64,000 nucleotides of DNA from Bacteroidales bacterium (GCA_013376985.1 JACABB010000018.1:33459-97458), one strand, 5' to 3'; positions 47,058-56,438 are shown, counted from the first letter of the stretch. Made by a program: numbers and translations. The notes: a model not told the origin generated them from the sequence alone.

Positions 47058-48473
47058 TTATGATTCCTGTAATTTGTGTGAAAATTTAAGGATGATAAAC
47101 TCAGCTGGTCTTACAGCAGCCATACCTATTTCGATATTCATTCTTCCCTCAAGAATATCGAGTGCGGTCATTGTTTGCCCTAAACCTATTTTTACAAAGA
47201 ATGCATCATCGGGTTTGGCACCGGCAAGTGCTCCATCTCTCCATTGAAGGGTTAAAAAATTTTCGATCATTGTTTTTACCCTTAACCAAGTATTTGCATC
47301 GTTAGGTTCAAAAACAACAAACTCTGTGGCCTTTTTTACCGATTCTTCAACGTAGATGTAAAATCTTCTTACAGGGACATATCTCCATTCATTATCATTT
47401 CCAGCAAAGGTTCTAGCACCCCAAATCAATGTTCCTTTGCCAACAAAGGTTCTTATAGCATTTATTGATTTTCCAGATGTTGCATCAACGTTCAAATCAT
47501 CCTGCTCTTTATTGGTTAATTTCACTGTTGGCCCGATGACCGATTTCAAACCTACATTTGCAGGTGCTTTCCAAACTCCACGATCTTTATCAACTCTAGC
47601 GTAAACCCCTGCAATTGCTCCTGATGGGGGGATTGTTACGTAAAGTTTTTTAATTTTTGCCTCAATGGCTCGGTATGCGCTTGGGTTAATTGTTTTTAAA
47701 CTAGCATAGTTAATAGGGGCTACTTCAACACCATTTTCTTTGTGGGTAATAGTAACTTTACTATCACTATAACCACAATTCAGTGTGGTGTTAATAAATG
47801 GAAAATAGCAAGCACCATACTTTAGGTAATCAAGGCCTAGTTCACCTCTAAAGTTGTCTATTTCTGCTTTATTGTACTTACTGTTATCGGCAACTTTTAC
47901 ATCGGCAATGGTGAAACGATCCTGTAGCTTATTGCATAAAGCCAGAGCGCTTTTAACTACACCACCATACAAGGTTTGATCGTTTAATGAAATTGCATCG
48001 GGGAATACTAATAGAGTAGGTTCATCAAACTTTTCTAATGTTGCAATACCTCCTTTTAGCCCTGTGCTGCTATTGCCATCGGTAATAGCGGTATTATAAT
48101 CACCAACTGATACTATGTAGCATGGACCTCCGCCATTATCGAAAAACATTTTTACGTTGTAGTATAGGAAGTAGCTTAAAGTTGAGGAGATACTGGCATT
48201 GATCTCTCTGCTGAATATTTTACTATCGCTGTCCAGCTGATCTTCAACAGTAACAGTAATACTTTCATCTTTTGGCCCTCCAAATATTTCTTCGAATTCA
48301 AGCATTGAGGTTATTCTTGTTGGCTTATAGAGTAAAGCAGTAGTATTTTTATTTTCCTCTGCCTTTTCGGTATATCCTATAAATGCGGGAATTGCAGTTT
48401 CAACTGCTGCTATCGAAGGTGGAATAGTGGATATCTCTTCGATATATACCCCGGGTGTTAATGGATTTGTCAT
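47058..48473 (-). CDS. Contractile sheath protein 2 (Pvc2-4-like)
   Basis: 471 residues, standard size for eCIS sheaths. The N-terminal PGVYIEEISTIPPSIAAVETA and AIPAFIGYTEKAEE pieces, the GGGPCYIVSVGDY motif, the central VYARVDKDRGVWKAPANV and the C-terminal EGRMNIEIGMAAVRPAEFI are hallmark sheath sequences. The C-terminal domain interlocks neighbouring subunits and is nearly identical with that of sheath 1, which suggests duplication and shared contacts. It lacks the domain insertion of sheath 1, so mixed particles would have two surface types. Confidence 0.95.
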   Translation of the reverse strand: MTNPLTPGVYIEEISTIPPSIAAVETAIPAFIGYTEKAEENKNTTALLYKPTRITSMLEFEEIFGGPKDESITVTVEDQLDSDSKIFSREINASISSTLSYFLYYNVKMFFDNGGGPCYIVSVGDYNTAITDGNSSTGLKGGIATLEKFDEPTLLVFPDAISLNDQTLYGGVVKSALALCNKLQDRFTIADVKVADNSKYNKAEIDNFRGELGLDYLKYGACYFPFINTTLNCGYSDSKVTITHKENGVEVAPINYASLKTINPSAYRAIEAKIKKLYVTIPPSGAIAGVYARVDKDRGVWKAPANVGLKSVIGPTVKLTNKEQDDLNVDATSGKSINAIRTFVGKGTLIWGARTFAGNDNEWRYVPVRRFYIYVEESVKKATEFVVFEPNDANTWLRVKTMIENFLTLQWRDGALAGAKPDDAFFVKIGLGQTMTALDILEGRMNIEIGMAAVRPAEFIILKFSHKLQES

Positions 48474-48511
48474 AATTTAAGTTTTTATGATTTATTTTCT
48501 TCTTTCAATGA

Positions 48512-50881
48512 TTAAGATACTTGTAGCTTATGGGAGAACTTAAGAACTATAAATTCAGCAGGTCTTACCGCTGCTAAACCTATTTCGATGTTCATCCGTC
48601 CTTCCAGAATATCAAGAGAAGTCATGGTTTGACCTAATCCAATTTTTACATAAAAAGCGTGTTCTGGTTTTGCACCCGTTAAAGCACCATCCTTCCATAG
48701 CGTTATCAGGAAGTTTTCAATCATTGCTTTAGTCCTCAACCATGTTTTTGCATCGTTTGGTTCAAAAACAACGAATTCAGTGGCTTTTTTAACAGATTCC
48801 TCAATGAAAATAAATAACCTACGGACAGGTATATATCGCCACTCATTATCGTTCCCGGCAAGAGTTCTGGCACCCCAAACAATAACACCTTTACCAGCGA
48901 ATTTCCTTATGGCATTAATTGATTTTCCTGATGTAGAATCAACGTTAAGATTTTCTTGCTCTTCCTTGGTAATGGCTATTGAAGGATCTTTAACCATGTT
49001 AACGCTTACATTTGCGGGAGCTTTCCATACCCCACGATCCTTGTCGACCCTTGCATATATACCAGCGATTGCTGCACAGGGGTAGAGTTCAACATAATTT
49101 TTCTTGATCTCTTTTGTAATAAGATTGTAGAGCGATTTATCAGCATTAACACCACCCTTGAAGCTGGTTCCAGAGATAGTTGCACCGCCTTCATTGTATG
49201 CAAGTGCAATTGAATTGCCTATTGTTCCTTCTGTGGCAGCAGTTATAGTGATAACAGCACCTGATCTTGTAGCGGTATATTTAGGATCACTTAAAGCTTC
49301 TATTTTACTTAATAGGTAGGTAGCCGCTTTTGTATTGGTGGTATCGGTAAAGTCATCGCCAATTGTAATTAATTTATCATTAATGTTGAAAGTGGCTTCT
49401 GAGAATTTAAGGTAATCGGTTATTGTAATTGTACCAGTTGCTGTAACCCCAACTATGGCATCTTTACCATCGGAGAGTGTTGCTCCCGAAACGGTTGATG
49501 ATACACCAGTACCTCCATCGGTATACGAAAGAGTAATTGCATTTCCTGCTACCCCAACTGATGCTGCTGTAATGGTAATAACATTTGCTGCACGAGTTGC
49601 TACATAGTCACCATCACCTAAAGTTTGTATAGCAATGAGTACAACCTCAGCAGCATTGTTGTTGTCCGTAACGGGTGTAATACCAGTATCAATTGTTACG
49701 GTTTGACCGTTTACCTCAAATGAATCGGTATTAATTAAAGTATAATCGTTTATGGTAATAGTTCCAGTTGCTGCGATTCCTGGTACTCCATCAACTCCTC
49801 CTTTTAAGGTTGCTCCAGACAAAGAAGTACCACCGCCACCGCCACCACGAGAACATTCTATTTTAATTAGGTTAGATGCTTCGCCCGATAGTACAGCGGT
49901 AAGTGTAATTTCATTATCAGCTATAGTGGCTAAGTAAGAGGTATCTTTTAAATTAACTATTGCGGTTAGAAGATTAGCTGCTGTTATATTTTTATCGGTA
50001 GCATCTTTATGGAAATCGACACCTTCTGTTATTGTTTTGCCGTTGATTTTGAATACATCACCACCAATAGTATCATTATCAATTATAGTAATAGTGGCTG
50101 AAGCCATGCTTCCATTTAATATATTTGATAACTTGGAATCTCCCGTAAAAACTCCACCCGTTCTAATATCTTTAATCTCTACCTCATCATCTTTATAGTA
50201 GTAGTTAATAGTTGTTTTGAGAGGAGGGTAATAGGCTGCACCGTACTTTAAGTAGTCTGTTCCAATATTACTATCGCGGAAATGATCACCATTTTCCTTA
50301 ACGGTTTTTTTAGAATCGGTTATTACATCGAAGATGCTAAAACGATCTTGTAGAAGATAGCATTGGGTTAACATGGCATCATAAACATCTTTCCGATCAG
50401 CCTCTTCAAGTTTTATTGCTTCTGGTATAGCTAAAAGGGTTACTTCATCCTCTTTGCTAACAGCATCAAGTCCGCCTATGAGTAATGCTTTATCAATACT
50501 TGCATCACTTGCTTTTGATGCGTATGTGCCTATAGATACGATATAGCATGGGCCACCACCATTTTCGAAGTACATTCTAAGGTGATAGTACAAGGAGTAG
50601 GGTGCAGTTTTTTGAGATATCTCTATTGAAGTATCTTCGAGTTTTGTACTCGAACCAGTAAGTTTAGCGGAAAATTCTTCTGTAAATGGACCTCCAAAAA
50701 TTTCGGTGTACTCCAACATTGAAAGGATTCTAACAGGCTTATTCAATACGGATTCCTTATTCCTTGTGTGGTCTTCCGTATAGCCTATGAAGGCAGGGAT
50801 GGCTGTTGCCACTGGGGCTATTGAAGCCGGAAGGGTCGATATTTCCTCAATATAGACACCTGGTGTTTTATAGTTTGCCAT
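48512..50881 (-). CDS. Contractile sheath protein 1 with triplicated insertion
   Basis: 789 residues, about 320 longer than sheath 2. The ends are ordinary sheath (PGVYIEEISTLPASIAPVAT; VYARVDKDRGVWKAPANVS written in part as YARVDKDRGVWKAP; EGRMNIEIGLAAVRPAEFI). Between about residues 254 and 577 lie three ~105-residue repeats of ATGTITI.DY...F.ING..ITI..DFT...AA..L, ending in GNSIAL.Y..GG...SG...KGG. The insert sits where sheath proteins carry their variable outer domain, so it should project from the particle surface. A glycine run (GGGGGG) joins repeats 1 and 2. Confidence 0.93.
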   Translation of the reverse strand: MANYKTPGVYIEEISTLPASIAPVATAIPAFIGYTEDHTRNKESVLNKPVRILSMLEYTEIFGGPFTEEFSAKLTGSSTKLEDTSIEISQKTAPYSLYYHLRMYFENGGGPCYIVSIGTYASKASDASIDKALLIGGLDAVSKEDEVTLLAIPEAIKLEEADRKDVYDAMLTQCYLLQDRFSIFDVITDSKKTVKENGDHFRDSNIGTDYLKYGAAYYPPLKTTINYYYKDDEVEIKDIRTGGVFTGDSKLSNILNGSMASATITIIDNDTIGGDVFKINGKTITEGVDFHKDATDKNITAANLLTAIVNLKDTSYLATIADNEITLTAVLSGEASNLIKIECSRGGGGGGTSLSGATLKGGVDGVPGIAATGTITINDYTLINTDSFEVNGQTVTIDTGITPVTDNNNAAEVVLIAIQTLGDGDYVATRAANVITITAASVGVAGNAITLSYTDGGTGVSSTVSGATLSDGKDAIVGVTATGTITITDYLKFSEATFNINDKLITIGDDFTDTTNTKAATYLLSKIEALSDPKYTATRSGAVITITAATEGTIGNSIALAYNEGGATISGTSFKGGVNADKSLYNLITKEIKKNYVELYPCAAIAGIYARVDKDRGVWKAPANVSVNMVKDPSIAITKEEQENLNVDSTSGKSINAIRKFAGKGVIVWGARTLAGNDNEWRYIPVRRLFIFIEESVKKATEFVVFEPNDAKTWLRTKAMIENFLITLWKDGALTGAKPEHAFYVKIGLGQTMTSLDILEGRMNIEIGLAAVRPAEFIVLKFSHKLQVS

Positions 50882-50899
50882 TTGGTAATATTTTAATTA

Positions 50900-51964
50900 T
50901 TATATAAAAACATATATTTCAGATTCACTATTTTTATTGATAATCCCAGAAAGTTTAGGATTTGGTAGATGCTTGATTAATGAAATTCCCTCTGCTGATG
51001 GGTCACTTGCCCTATCGGTTTTTAGTAATTCAATGTTTAAAAGGGAATCTTCATAAAAGGGTATTTTACTTTTTGATGTGAATATTACCGTATCGAATCC
51101 GCTAATGCGGGTATGAGAATCAGGCTCTTCGCCTTTTTCAAAATCGTATTTCTTTTCGTAGGGTGATGGGTGTTCACTGCTAGAATCAAGGATATTTAGG
51201 CTAAAGGAATCTAGGTCAACACTATCCGATTTATTAACTATTAGATATTTCCAAAACGATTCTTGCCTTATAAGGCTCAGATTATATTCATCAAGGGTAT
51301 TATTATTGTAATCTATTTCTAATAACCCAAAGATGGATTGTTTTGATAGATCATTATCAATGTAGATCAATTCATCTACCTGATCATTAGTAGAATCACT
51401 AACCCTAAATGTGTACTTTCCTCTTGGGTAGGCTGATAAATCAATTTTATAAAAGTAGTTGCAATCTTTATCGGGTTTAACGGATGTAAATGGACCCAAT
51501 ATGGTGCTTCCTTCCATATTCAATACTTCGAGTTTTGCAACGTCCGAATTGGAGTTGTTTGCCGTAAAAGGAAATTTGTAGCTAAATATGTGAGGTTTTA
51601 TATCATCTATAAATTTATGCGTAATGGTTTTATTATCAACAGGGTTGTTTGTAAAGTAGATAATCTTTTTGGCCGTATATTCTTTAGAATCTACTTTTAG
51701 ATTGGTAATGTTAAGTAGCTCATTTGCATCTTTCAGGGTAATGGTAAACGTAAATAAATTCCCTGCTGGATCAATTAATGGTGTTCCAGATTCATCAATG
51801 GATTTGTATGCAATCTTAAATCCACTTTCGCTTTGCCTGAATATCAATTTATGGTTTTTAATATTTTTAAGGCAATCTTCCGTTGGTATAAAGGCTAATT
51901 TTTTACAAACACCACTTTTGTAGTAATTATGAAGTGCGTTAATATTGAATAATGTTAGATACAT
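50900..51964 (-). CDS. Unknown beta-rich eCIS operon protein
   Basis: 354 residues from the ATG at 51964, which overlaps the previous stop as TGATG; a TTG three bases earlier is less likely. No family is recognised. There is no signal peptide and no membrane helix. It looks like two or three beta-sandwich domains (FIDDIKPHIFSYKFPFTAN; KIDLSAYPRGKYTFRVSDS; a C-terminal IYVFI end). Translational coupling to the Pvc16-like gene and placement before the sheaths argue for a structural or assembly role, for instance at the capped end of the tube. Neither is shown by the sequence. Confidence 0.8.
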   Translation of the reverse strand: MYLTLFNINALHNYYKSGVCKKLAFIPTEDCLKNIKNHKLIFRQSESGFKIAYKSIDESGTPLIDPAGNLFTFTITLKDANELLNITNLKVDSKEYTAKKIIYFTNNPVDNKTITHKFIDDIKPHIFSYKFPFTANNSNSDVAKLEVLNMEGSTILGPFTSVKPDKDCNYFYKIDLSAYPRGKYTFRVSDSTNDQVDELIYIDNDLSKQSIFGLLEIDYNNNTLDEYNLSLIRQESFWKYLIVNKSDSVDLDSFSLNILDSSSEHPSPYEKKYDFEKGEEPDSHTRISGFDTVIFTSKSKIPFYEDSLLNIELLKTDRASDPSAEGISLIKHLPNPKLSGIINKNSESEIYVFI

Positions 51965-52572
51965 CAATTTACAGTTGAGTTATTTAAATCTACTCCAGAA
52001 GCAACAGGTAACTCCGCATCTACAGAACCGCCTTGGAATCGTAACATTCGGACTTTATATAGAACGGAGGGTAGGTATTTTGTTCCAACCACACTCCAAA
52101 AATTGTATAATTGCTCAAATGAGTAGGAGTAGAGCTCAACAATAATCTTTTGGATGTTGGGATCTAAACTTGCGAGCAGCGGAGAATTCTCATTTGTAAA
52201 TACATTCTTGGATTGAAAGAATAGGATTACATTCGAGAGCTGCTTTAAACCTTCCCTGTAATCATCGGTTGGATCTTCCTTGACCTTATCCTGAAAATTG
52301 GAGGTTATAAGTATGTAGAGATTCAACCGTAATTCTGGATTATAGTGCTGGGTTTTACCATTCTCATTTAAATAAGCGGCTCTTTGCTCCTTAAAAACTC
52401 TTTCCTCTTCAATATTAATAAGAGATAGCCCTAATGATTTATTTGGTATTACCAATCCGCTCTCTGAAGCTATGCTTGATAGTACTATTTTATCCTCATT
52501 AGGAGTATTATTCTTAATTTTCAGAAATGTATTTATTTCCTGTGTTAGAAAATTAAGGGTTGTATCAATCAT
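51964..52572 (-). CDS. Cap/terminator protein (Pvc16/Afp16-like, DUF4255)
   Basis: 202 residues with the DUF4255 (Pvc16_N) pattern: MIDTTLNFLTQEINTFLK, LSLINIEEERVFKEQ, LRLNLYILITSNF and YREGLKQLSNVILFFQSKNV, ending YLPSVLYKVRMLRF. Afp16-type proteins end tube and sheath growth. Here it is the first gene of the minus-strand operon, 62 bases downstream of a -7 promoter element (52634-52641), instead of at the far end as in PVC clusters. Confidence 0.92.
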   Translation of the reverse strand: MIDTTLNFLTQEINTFLKIKNNTPNEDKIVLSSIASESGLVIPNKSLGLSLINIEEERVFKEQRAAYLNENGKTQHYNPELRLNLYILITSNFQDKVKEDPTDDYREGLKQLSNVILFFQSKNVFTNENSPLLASLDPNIQKIIVELYSYSFEQLYNFWSVVGTKYLPSVLYKVRMLRFQGGSVDAELPVASGVDLNNSTVN

Positions 52573-52633
52573 TTACTTATCTATTTTAAATAAATTCTTG
52601 GTAATTGTTTTTGTGCAGATTTTACATGACTTT

Positions 52634-52641
52634 CAAAGTTA
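52634..52641 (-). promoter_or_regulatory. Likely eCIS operon promoter (-7 TAACTTTG)
   Basis: CAAAGTTA on the plus strand reads TAACTTTG on the minus strand, a strong TAnnTTTG match 62 bases before the first eCIS gene. No -33 element was identified. The 361-base divergent gap (52573-52933) also holds TATATTTG at 52805-52812 (+) for the lectin gene. No operator repeat was evident by eye. Confidence 0.5.
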
Positions 52642-52933
52642 CGCTTAAGTAATTTGATGTTATTAAGAGGAGTTAAGTACGTTGTGATAGCTATTTAAAA
52701 GTGAATAAGCGTAGTTTTTTATTGAATAAGAGTAATTAATTTATCGTTTATGGTACAACAAAACTATTTTATCTAATTTAAGTTAGTGTTGAAGTTCAAT
52801 TGGATATATTTGCTCGAAAATATGACTCTGTTAGTTTTTCGTGCTTACTTGATGTAACCGATGTTTAGATTATGAAGAACAATTTTAATTTTTAAAAAAT
52901 GAAATCGATAAAATTTTAAAATTATGATTTAAG

Positions 52934-54943
52934 ATGAAAAAATTATTATTAATTATTGGAGCCTTTATGCTTTCCGGCTTTGTAGTAAAAGCACAACCCT
53001 CAAGGGTAGATAAACCTACCGAATGGGCTCCAAATACAACAGTATTGGTATCACCAAATCAACAATACAGGTTATCCTATCAAGGAGATGGCAATTTGGT
53101 TGTATATGATAAAAGCAACAGTCCGCTTTGGGATGCTAAAACATATGGGACAGCTCCAAGTAAATTAGTGTTTCAAGGAGATGGCAATTTAGTATTATAC
53201 GGAGCAAATAATTCTGTTTTTTGGGCATCATACTCGCATAATAAGGGTGGAATAAGTCTTCGATTAAGTGATGATGGCATTTTAAGTGTTTGGGATGATA
53301 AAAATTCTATTTGGTCCACCGTAATACCCTCAAGGGTGGATAAACCTACCGAATGGACTCCAAATACAACAGTATTGTTATCAACAAATAAACAATTCAG
53401 GTTATCCTATCAAGGGGATGGTAATCTGGTAGTATATGATAAAAGTAACAAACCGTTATGGGATGCTAGAACATGTGGAACAGCTCCAAATAAATTGGTG
53501 TTTCAAGGAGATGGCAATTTAGTATTATACGGAGCAAATAATTCTGTTTTTTGGGCATCATACTCGCATAATAAGGGTGGAATAAGTCTTCGATTAAGTG
53601 ATGATGGCATTTTAAGTGTTTGGGATGATAAAAATTCTATTTGGTCCACCGTAATACCCTCAAGGGTAGATAAACCTACCGAATGGACACCAAATACAAC
53701 CGTATTGGTATCACCAAATAAACTGTACAGGCTATCCTATCAAGGGGATGGTAATTTGGTAGTTTATGATAACAGCAACAAACCGCTATGGGATGCTAAA
53801 ACATATGGGACAGCTCCAAATAAATTAGTGTTTCAAGGGGATGGCAATTTAGTATTATATGGAGTGAATAATTCTGTTTTTTGGGCATCATACTCGCATA
53901 ATAAAGGTGGAATAAGTCTTCGTTTAAATGATCAAGGCAGCTTAAGTATTTGGGCACCGCCTTCAAGGGATAATAATCCTTTTATTGCTCAGCGAATAAA
54001 TAAGGATGAACTACTGAAAGGATTAATTGGAGAATGGAGAGGTAGCGATATTAATCGTAATGAAATAAATATTGTATTTACTGCAGATAAAGCAGTCTTT
54101 ACTATGACTGATATGAGAATGCAGAAACGTATTGTTGCTGAGATGACCTATACCGTAAATGCCAATGATATGCGTAATCCTTATCTTATTTTGGATTTTA
54201 GCTATAAGGACAAAAGTGGAGCTATTTCAAAGCTTTCAATGTTTATAATGACTAATGAAGTATGCAAATTCGCTTTTCTTAAGCAAGAAACACCAGTTTC
54301 AGCTGAAATCAAAGATTTGTATGAACAGACAGATATGAGAACCGATATCAGCTGTATTTGGCACACCGGATTTGAAGGAGTAACTAAGCTTAATGAATTA
54401 TATTTAAAAAAATATATTGTTCCAAAGTACAAGGTGGGTGACCGTGGACCAGGAGGTGGATGGATTTTTTATGATAAAGGTGATTATACCGATGGTTGGA
54501 GGTATCTTGAAGCAGGGCCTGAAGATCTAGGAACGCTTCCATGGGCATTGAATACTCGCAATCTCATAACCACCGCTAACAGAACAGCCTTAGGGACAGG
54601 TAAGGCGAATACTATTGAAATATCTAATGGTTATTATTGTGACAGATTTTATACGACTGCTGCCAGAGTATGCGCTGAATACCAAAGTGGAGGGAAAGGC
54701 GGCTGGTATTTACCGTCAATAGATGAGTTAGATTTGATGTATGTAAATCTGGTGCAAAACCTGAATGTTGGCAATTTCGACAGAAAATTGGGAAGTTACC
54801 ATTGGAGTTCAACTATAGTTAGTAAAGATGCTAGATATGCACAATATATCAATTTCAAAAATGGGGGACATTCTAATACATGGATTGAGTACAAATGTAC
54901 TGTGCGTCCTATCCGTGCATTTTCAGATTTACAGGATTGGTAA
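52934..54943 (+). CDS. Secreted bulb-lectin protein with Lcl-like C-terminus
   Basis: 669 residues with a signal peptide (to about residue 20, GFVVKAQ). Residues 21-350 are three 110-residue bulb-type (B_lectin) repeats, each with two mannose-binding-type Q-x-D-x-N-x-V-x-Y motifs (QGDGNLVVY, QGDGNLVLY). A lipocalin-like beta domain follows (about 355-480, LIGEWRGSDINRNEINIVF). The C-terminal part (about 490-665) resembles the DUF1566/Lcl domain: GDRGPGGGWIFYDKGDYTDG, KGGWYLPSIDELDLMY, YHWSSTIVS. It should bind glycans at the cell surface or outside. It is transcribed away from the eCIS operon from the shared 361-base gap, but a functional link is unproven. Confidence 0.88.
   Translation: MKKLLLIIGAFMLSGFVVKAQPSRVDKPTEWAPNTTVLVSPNQQYRLSYQGDGNLVVYDKSNSPLWDAKTYGTAPSKLVFQGDGNLVLYGANNSVFWASYSHNKGGISLRLSDDGILSVWDDKNSIWSTVIPSRVDKPTEWTPNTTVLLSTNKQFRLSYQGDGNLVVYDKSNKPLWDARTCGTAPNKLVFQGDGNLVLYGANNSVFWASYSHNKGGISLRLSDDGILSVWDDKNSIWSTVIPSRVDKPTEWTPNTTVLVSPNKLYRLSYQGDGNLVVYDNSNKPLWDAKTYGTAPNKLVFQGDGNLVLYGVNNSVFWASYSHNKGGISLRLNDQGSLSIWAPPSRDNNPFIAQRINKDELLKGLIGEWRGSDINRNEINIVFTADKAVFTMTDMRMQKRIVAEMTYTVNANDMRNPYLILDFSYKDKSGAISKLSMFIMTNEVCKFAFLKQETPVSAEIKDLYEQTDMRTDISCIWHTGFEGVTKLNELYLKKYIVPKYKVGDRGPGGGWIFYDKGDYTDGWRYLEAGPEDLGTLPWALNTRNLITTANRTALGTGKANTIEISNGYYCDRFYTTAARVCAEYQSGGKGGWYLPSIDELDLMYVNLVQNLNVGNFDRKLGSYHWSSTIVSKDARYAQYINFKNGGHSNTWIEYKCTVRPIRAFSDLQDW
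52997..53960 (+). repeat. Three near-identical 330-bp in-frame repeats
   Basis: Units begin with CCCTCAAGGGT at 52997, 53327 and 53657. Long stretches are identical at the DNA level, including third codon positions (for example GGATGGCAATTTAGTATTAT in all three). This points to recent duplication or ongoing gene conversion, and the copy number may vary between strains. Confidence 0.9.
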
Positions 54944-54990
54944 AACATTTTAAATGTAGAATTGAAAATGTTATCATTGTATAACTAAAT

Positions 54991-55138
54991 AGCGTGAATT
55001 CGATGTAAGCATAGCACATTGATCCTAAATATAGTGTTAGATTGTTGCTTTGTCATGCTGAACGAAGTGAAGCATCTCGCCTTTAAATAATTAGATCCTT
55101 TGCTTCGCTCAGGATGACATCTTACCTCGAACTAACGT
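54991..55138. mobile_element. MITE-like element, family A, copy 2 (148 bp)
   Basis: Left end AGCGTGAATTCGATGTAAG; right end reads AACGTTAGTTCGAGGTAAG in reverse; flanked by the duplication TAAAT (54986-54990, 55139-55143). The interior differs from the other copies: it is a GTCATGCTGAACGAAGTGAAG...CTTCGCTCAGGATGAC palindrome. Confidence 0.78.
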
Positions 55139-55184
55139 TAAATAGGTTATAATATTACTCTGGAGTAAGATGTTCATAAACTCT

Positions 55185-55215
55185 GTTCGGCTGAGGTTTT
55201 TTATCTCAGCCGAAC
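55185..55215. terminator. Strong hairpin after the lectin gene
   Basis: Perfect 11-bp stem GTTCGGCTGAG/CTCAGCCGAAC with a nine-base loop GTTTTTTAT. There is no T-run beyond the stem on the plus strand. It lies 242 bases after the lectin stop, with the MITE in between. Confidence 0.45.
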
Positions 55216-55282
55216 TTATGATTACAGGCTCTATCTGCATGGATGATAATTTCGATTAAAGAAATATCAATATTCCAATTCG

Positions 55283-55405
55283 ATATATTTTTAAGTAATA
55301 GATTTGGTGTAATTTGGTGCTTTTGAATTTTGACGGCTAAAAAATATTAAAGGACAATAAATCACCAAGTCACAAAAATCCACCAAAAAGATTACCGAAC
55401 CATTT
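55283..55405. mobile_element. MITE-like element, family C, partial inverted copy
   Basis: Read in reverse it matches 2134-2245 closely (CGGTAATCTTTTTGGTG, CTTTAATATTTTTTAGCC, CACCAAATTACACCAAAT). One end (GATTACCGAACCAT) is kept; the other terminal repeat is missing. It ends 37 bases before the next start codon. Confidence 0.65.
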
Positions 55406-55442
55406 TATTCTAATAGTTGACGATAAATTTAAAAATAGAAAG

Positions 55443-56438
55443 ATGACACGTAATTTAATTTTTTCTTTTCTAGCTCTTATTTGTATTGGTAGTTCAGCAT
55501 GGGCACAAAAAAAGGATAACACAAATAAAACTAATACTCCACAATCCAATGCAGAGAAGATGGGGTATGCTCGCACCAATAAATATTGGGGTCCGGGGAC
55601 TTATTATTGCTTTGCACCGGGCGCTCCAGTTGCAAAAATGGTTAATACTCAGGTATCGGCTATGCGCGATTTAACAGGTATTTCGCGTGAAGATTGTTAT
55701 AAAGAACTTACCAAGCAAGGATTTACAGTTGTTCCACCCAAAGAAGTGGAAAGATGGTTTAACGAAAACAAAAGCAAGGATAAAAAATTCTTTTATTCAC
55801 CCGACAAAAGCTATATCCTCAAACCAAACTTCCGCGATATGTATAATAGCCAGGAAAAAGACTTTATGCCTTATTCAACGGATGGTGTTGAGTGCTTCGT
55901 TCTTGTTCCAAAGCAGGATAGTTTAAAAGTAATTGAAATGGTTTGGCAGTATTTGAGAGACCTATACAATATGAAAATCATCTTGTCGAGCTTTACTAGC
56001 ACATTTAAAAGGGCCGACCCCAAATCGTACCCTATTCAACAAGCAGGATCATCGGGTTGGACTTCCATGCGTGCTGGCTCCTTTGTGCTTAAAATGGTTG
56101 ATGGCAAGCCAAAAGGATTTTGGGAACGAAACGAAGCTATTGTTCGCAGAACTATAGGTAATCCCGAGTTTGATTTGCGTATACTTGGTATGGAAACCGA
56201 TTATTGGTATAGTATGCGTGTAACGCTCAAAAAAGAAGGTTATGTTATCATGTACAATATTGTTGCCGGTACATTGAGCAATCTGGAACCAGGTGCAAAT
56301 TGGACAGAGAAGCATAAAGAAATGGTAATTGAGTATAATACAGGTTTAAAAGGCGATAAAGATGCTGTTGATGCCTACAAAAAAGCTCCTCTTCCACCTA
56401 AGTTAGAAGACATAGATAAACTATTGCACATAAAATAG
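55443..56438 (+). CDS. Secreted protein of unknown function, 331 aa
   Basis: Signal peptide to about residue 22 (LICIGSSAWAQ), then a mature region without a recognised family. Motifs include YWGPGTYYCFAPGAPVAKMV, WFNENKSKDKKFFYSPDKSY, GVECFVLVPKQDSLKVIEMV and a conserved-looking IRRTIGNPEFDLRILGMETD-like stretch (VRRTIGNPEF). It has an alpha/beta composition and is probably periplasmic. It lies on the plus strand after the lectin gene, but a MITE, a hairpin and a second repeat separate them, so it is a transcription unit of its own. No regulatory site was recognised. Confidence 0.75.
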   Translation: MTRNLIFSFLALICIGSSAWAQKKDNTNKTNTPQSNAEKMGYARTNKYWGPGTYYCFAPGAPVAKMVNTQVSAMRDLTGISREDCYKELTKQGFTVVPPKEVERWFNENKSKDKKFFYSPDKSYILKPNFRDMYNSQEKDFMPYSTDGVECFVLVPKQDSLKVIEMVWQYLRDLYNMKIILSSFTSTFKRADPKSYPIQQAGSSGWTSMRAGSFVLKMVDGKPKGFWERNEAIVRRTIGNPEFDLRILGMETDYWYSMRVTLKKEGYVIMYNIVAGTLSNLEPGANWTEKHKEMVIEYNTGLKGDKDAVDAYKKAPLPPKLEDIDKLLHIK

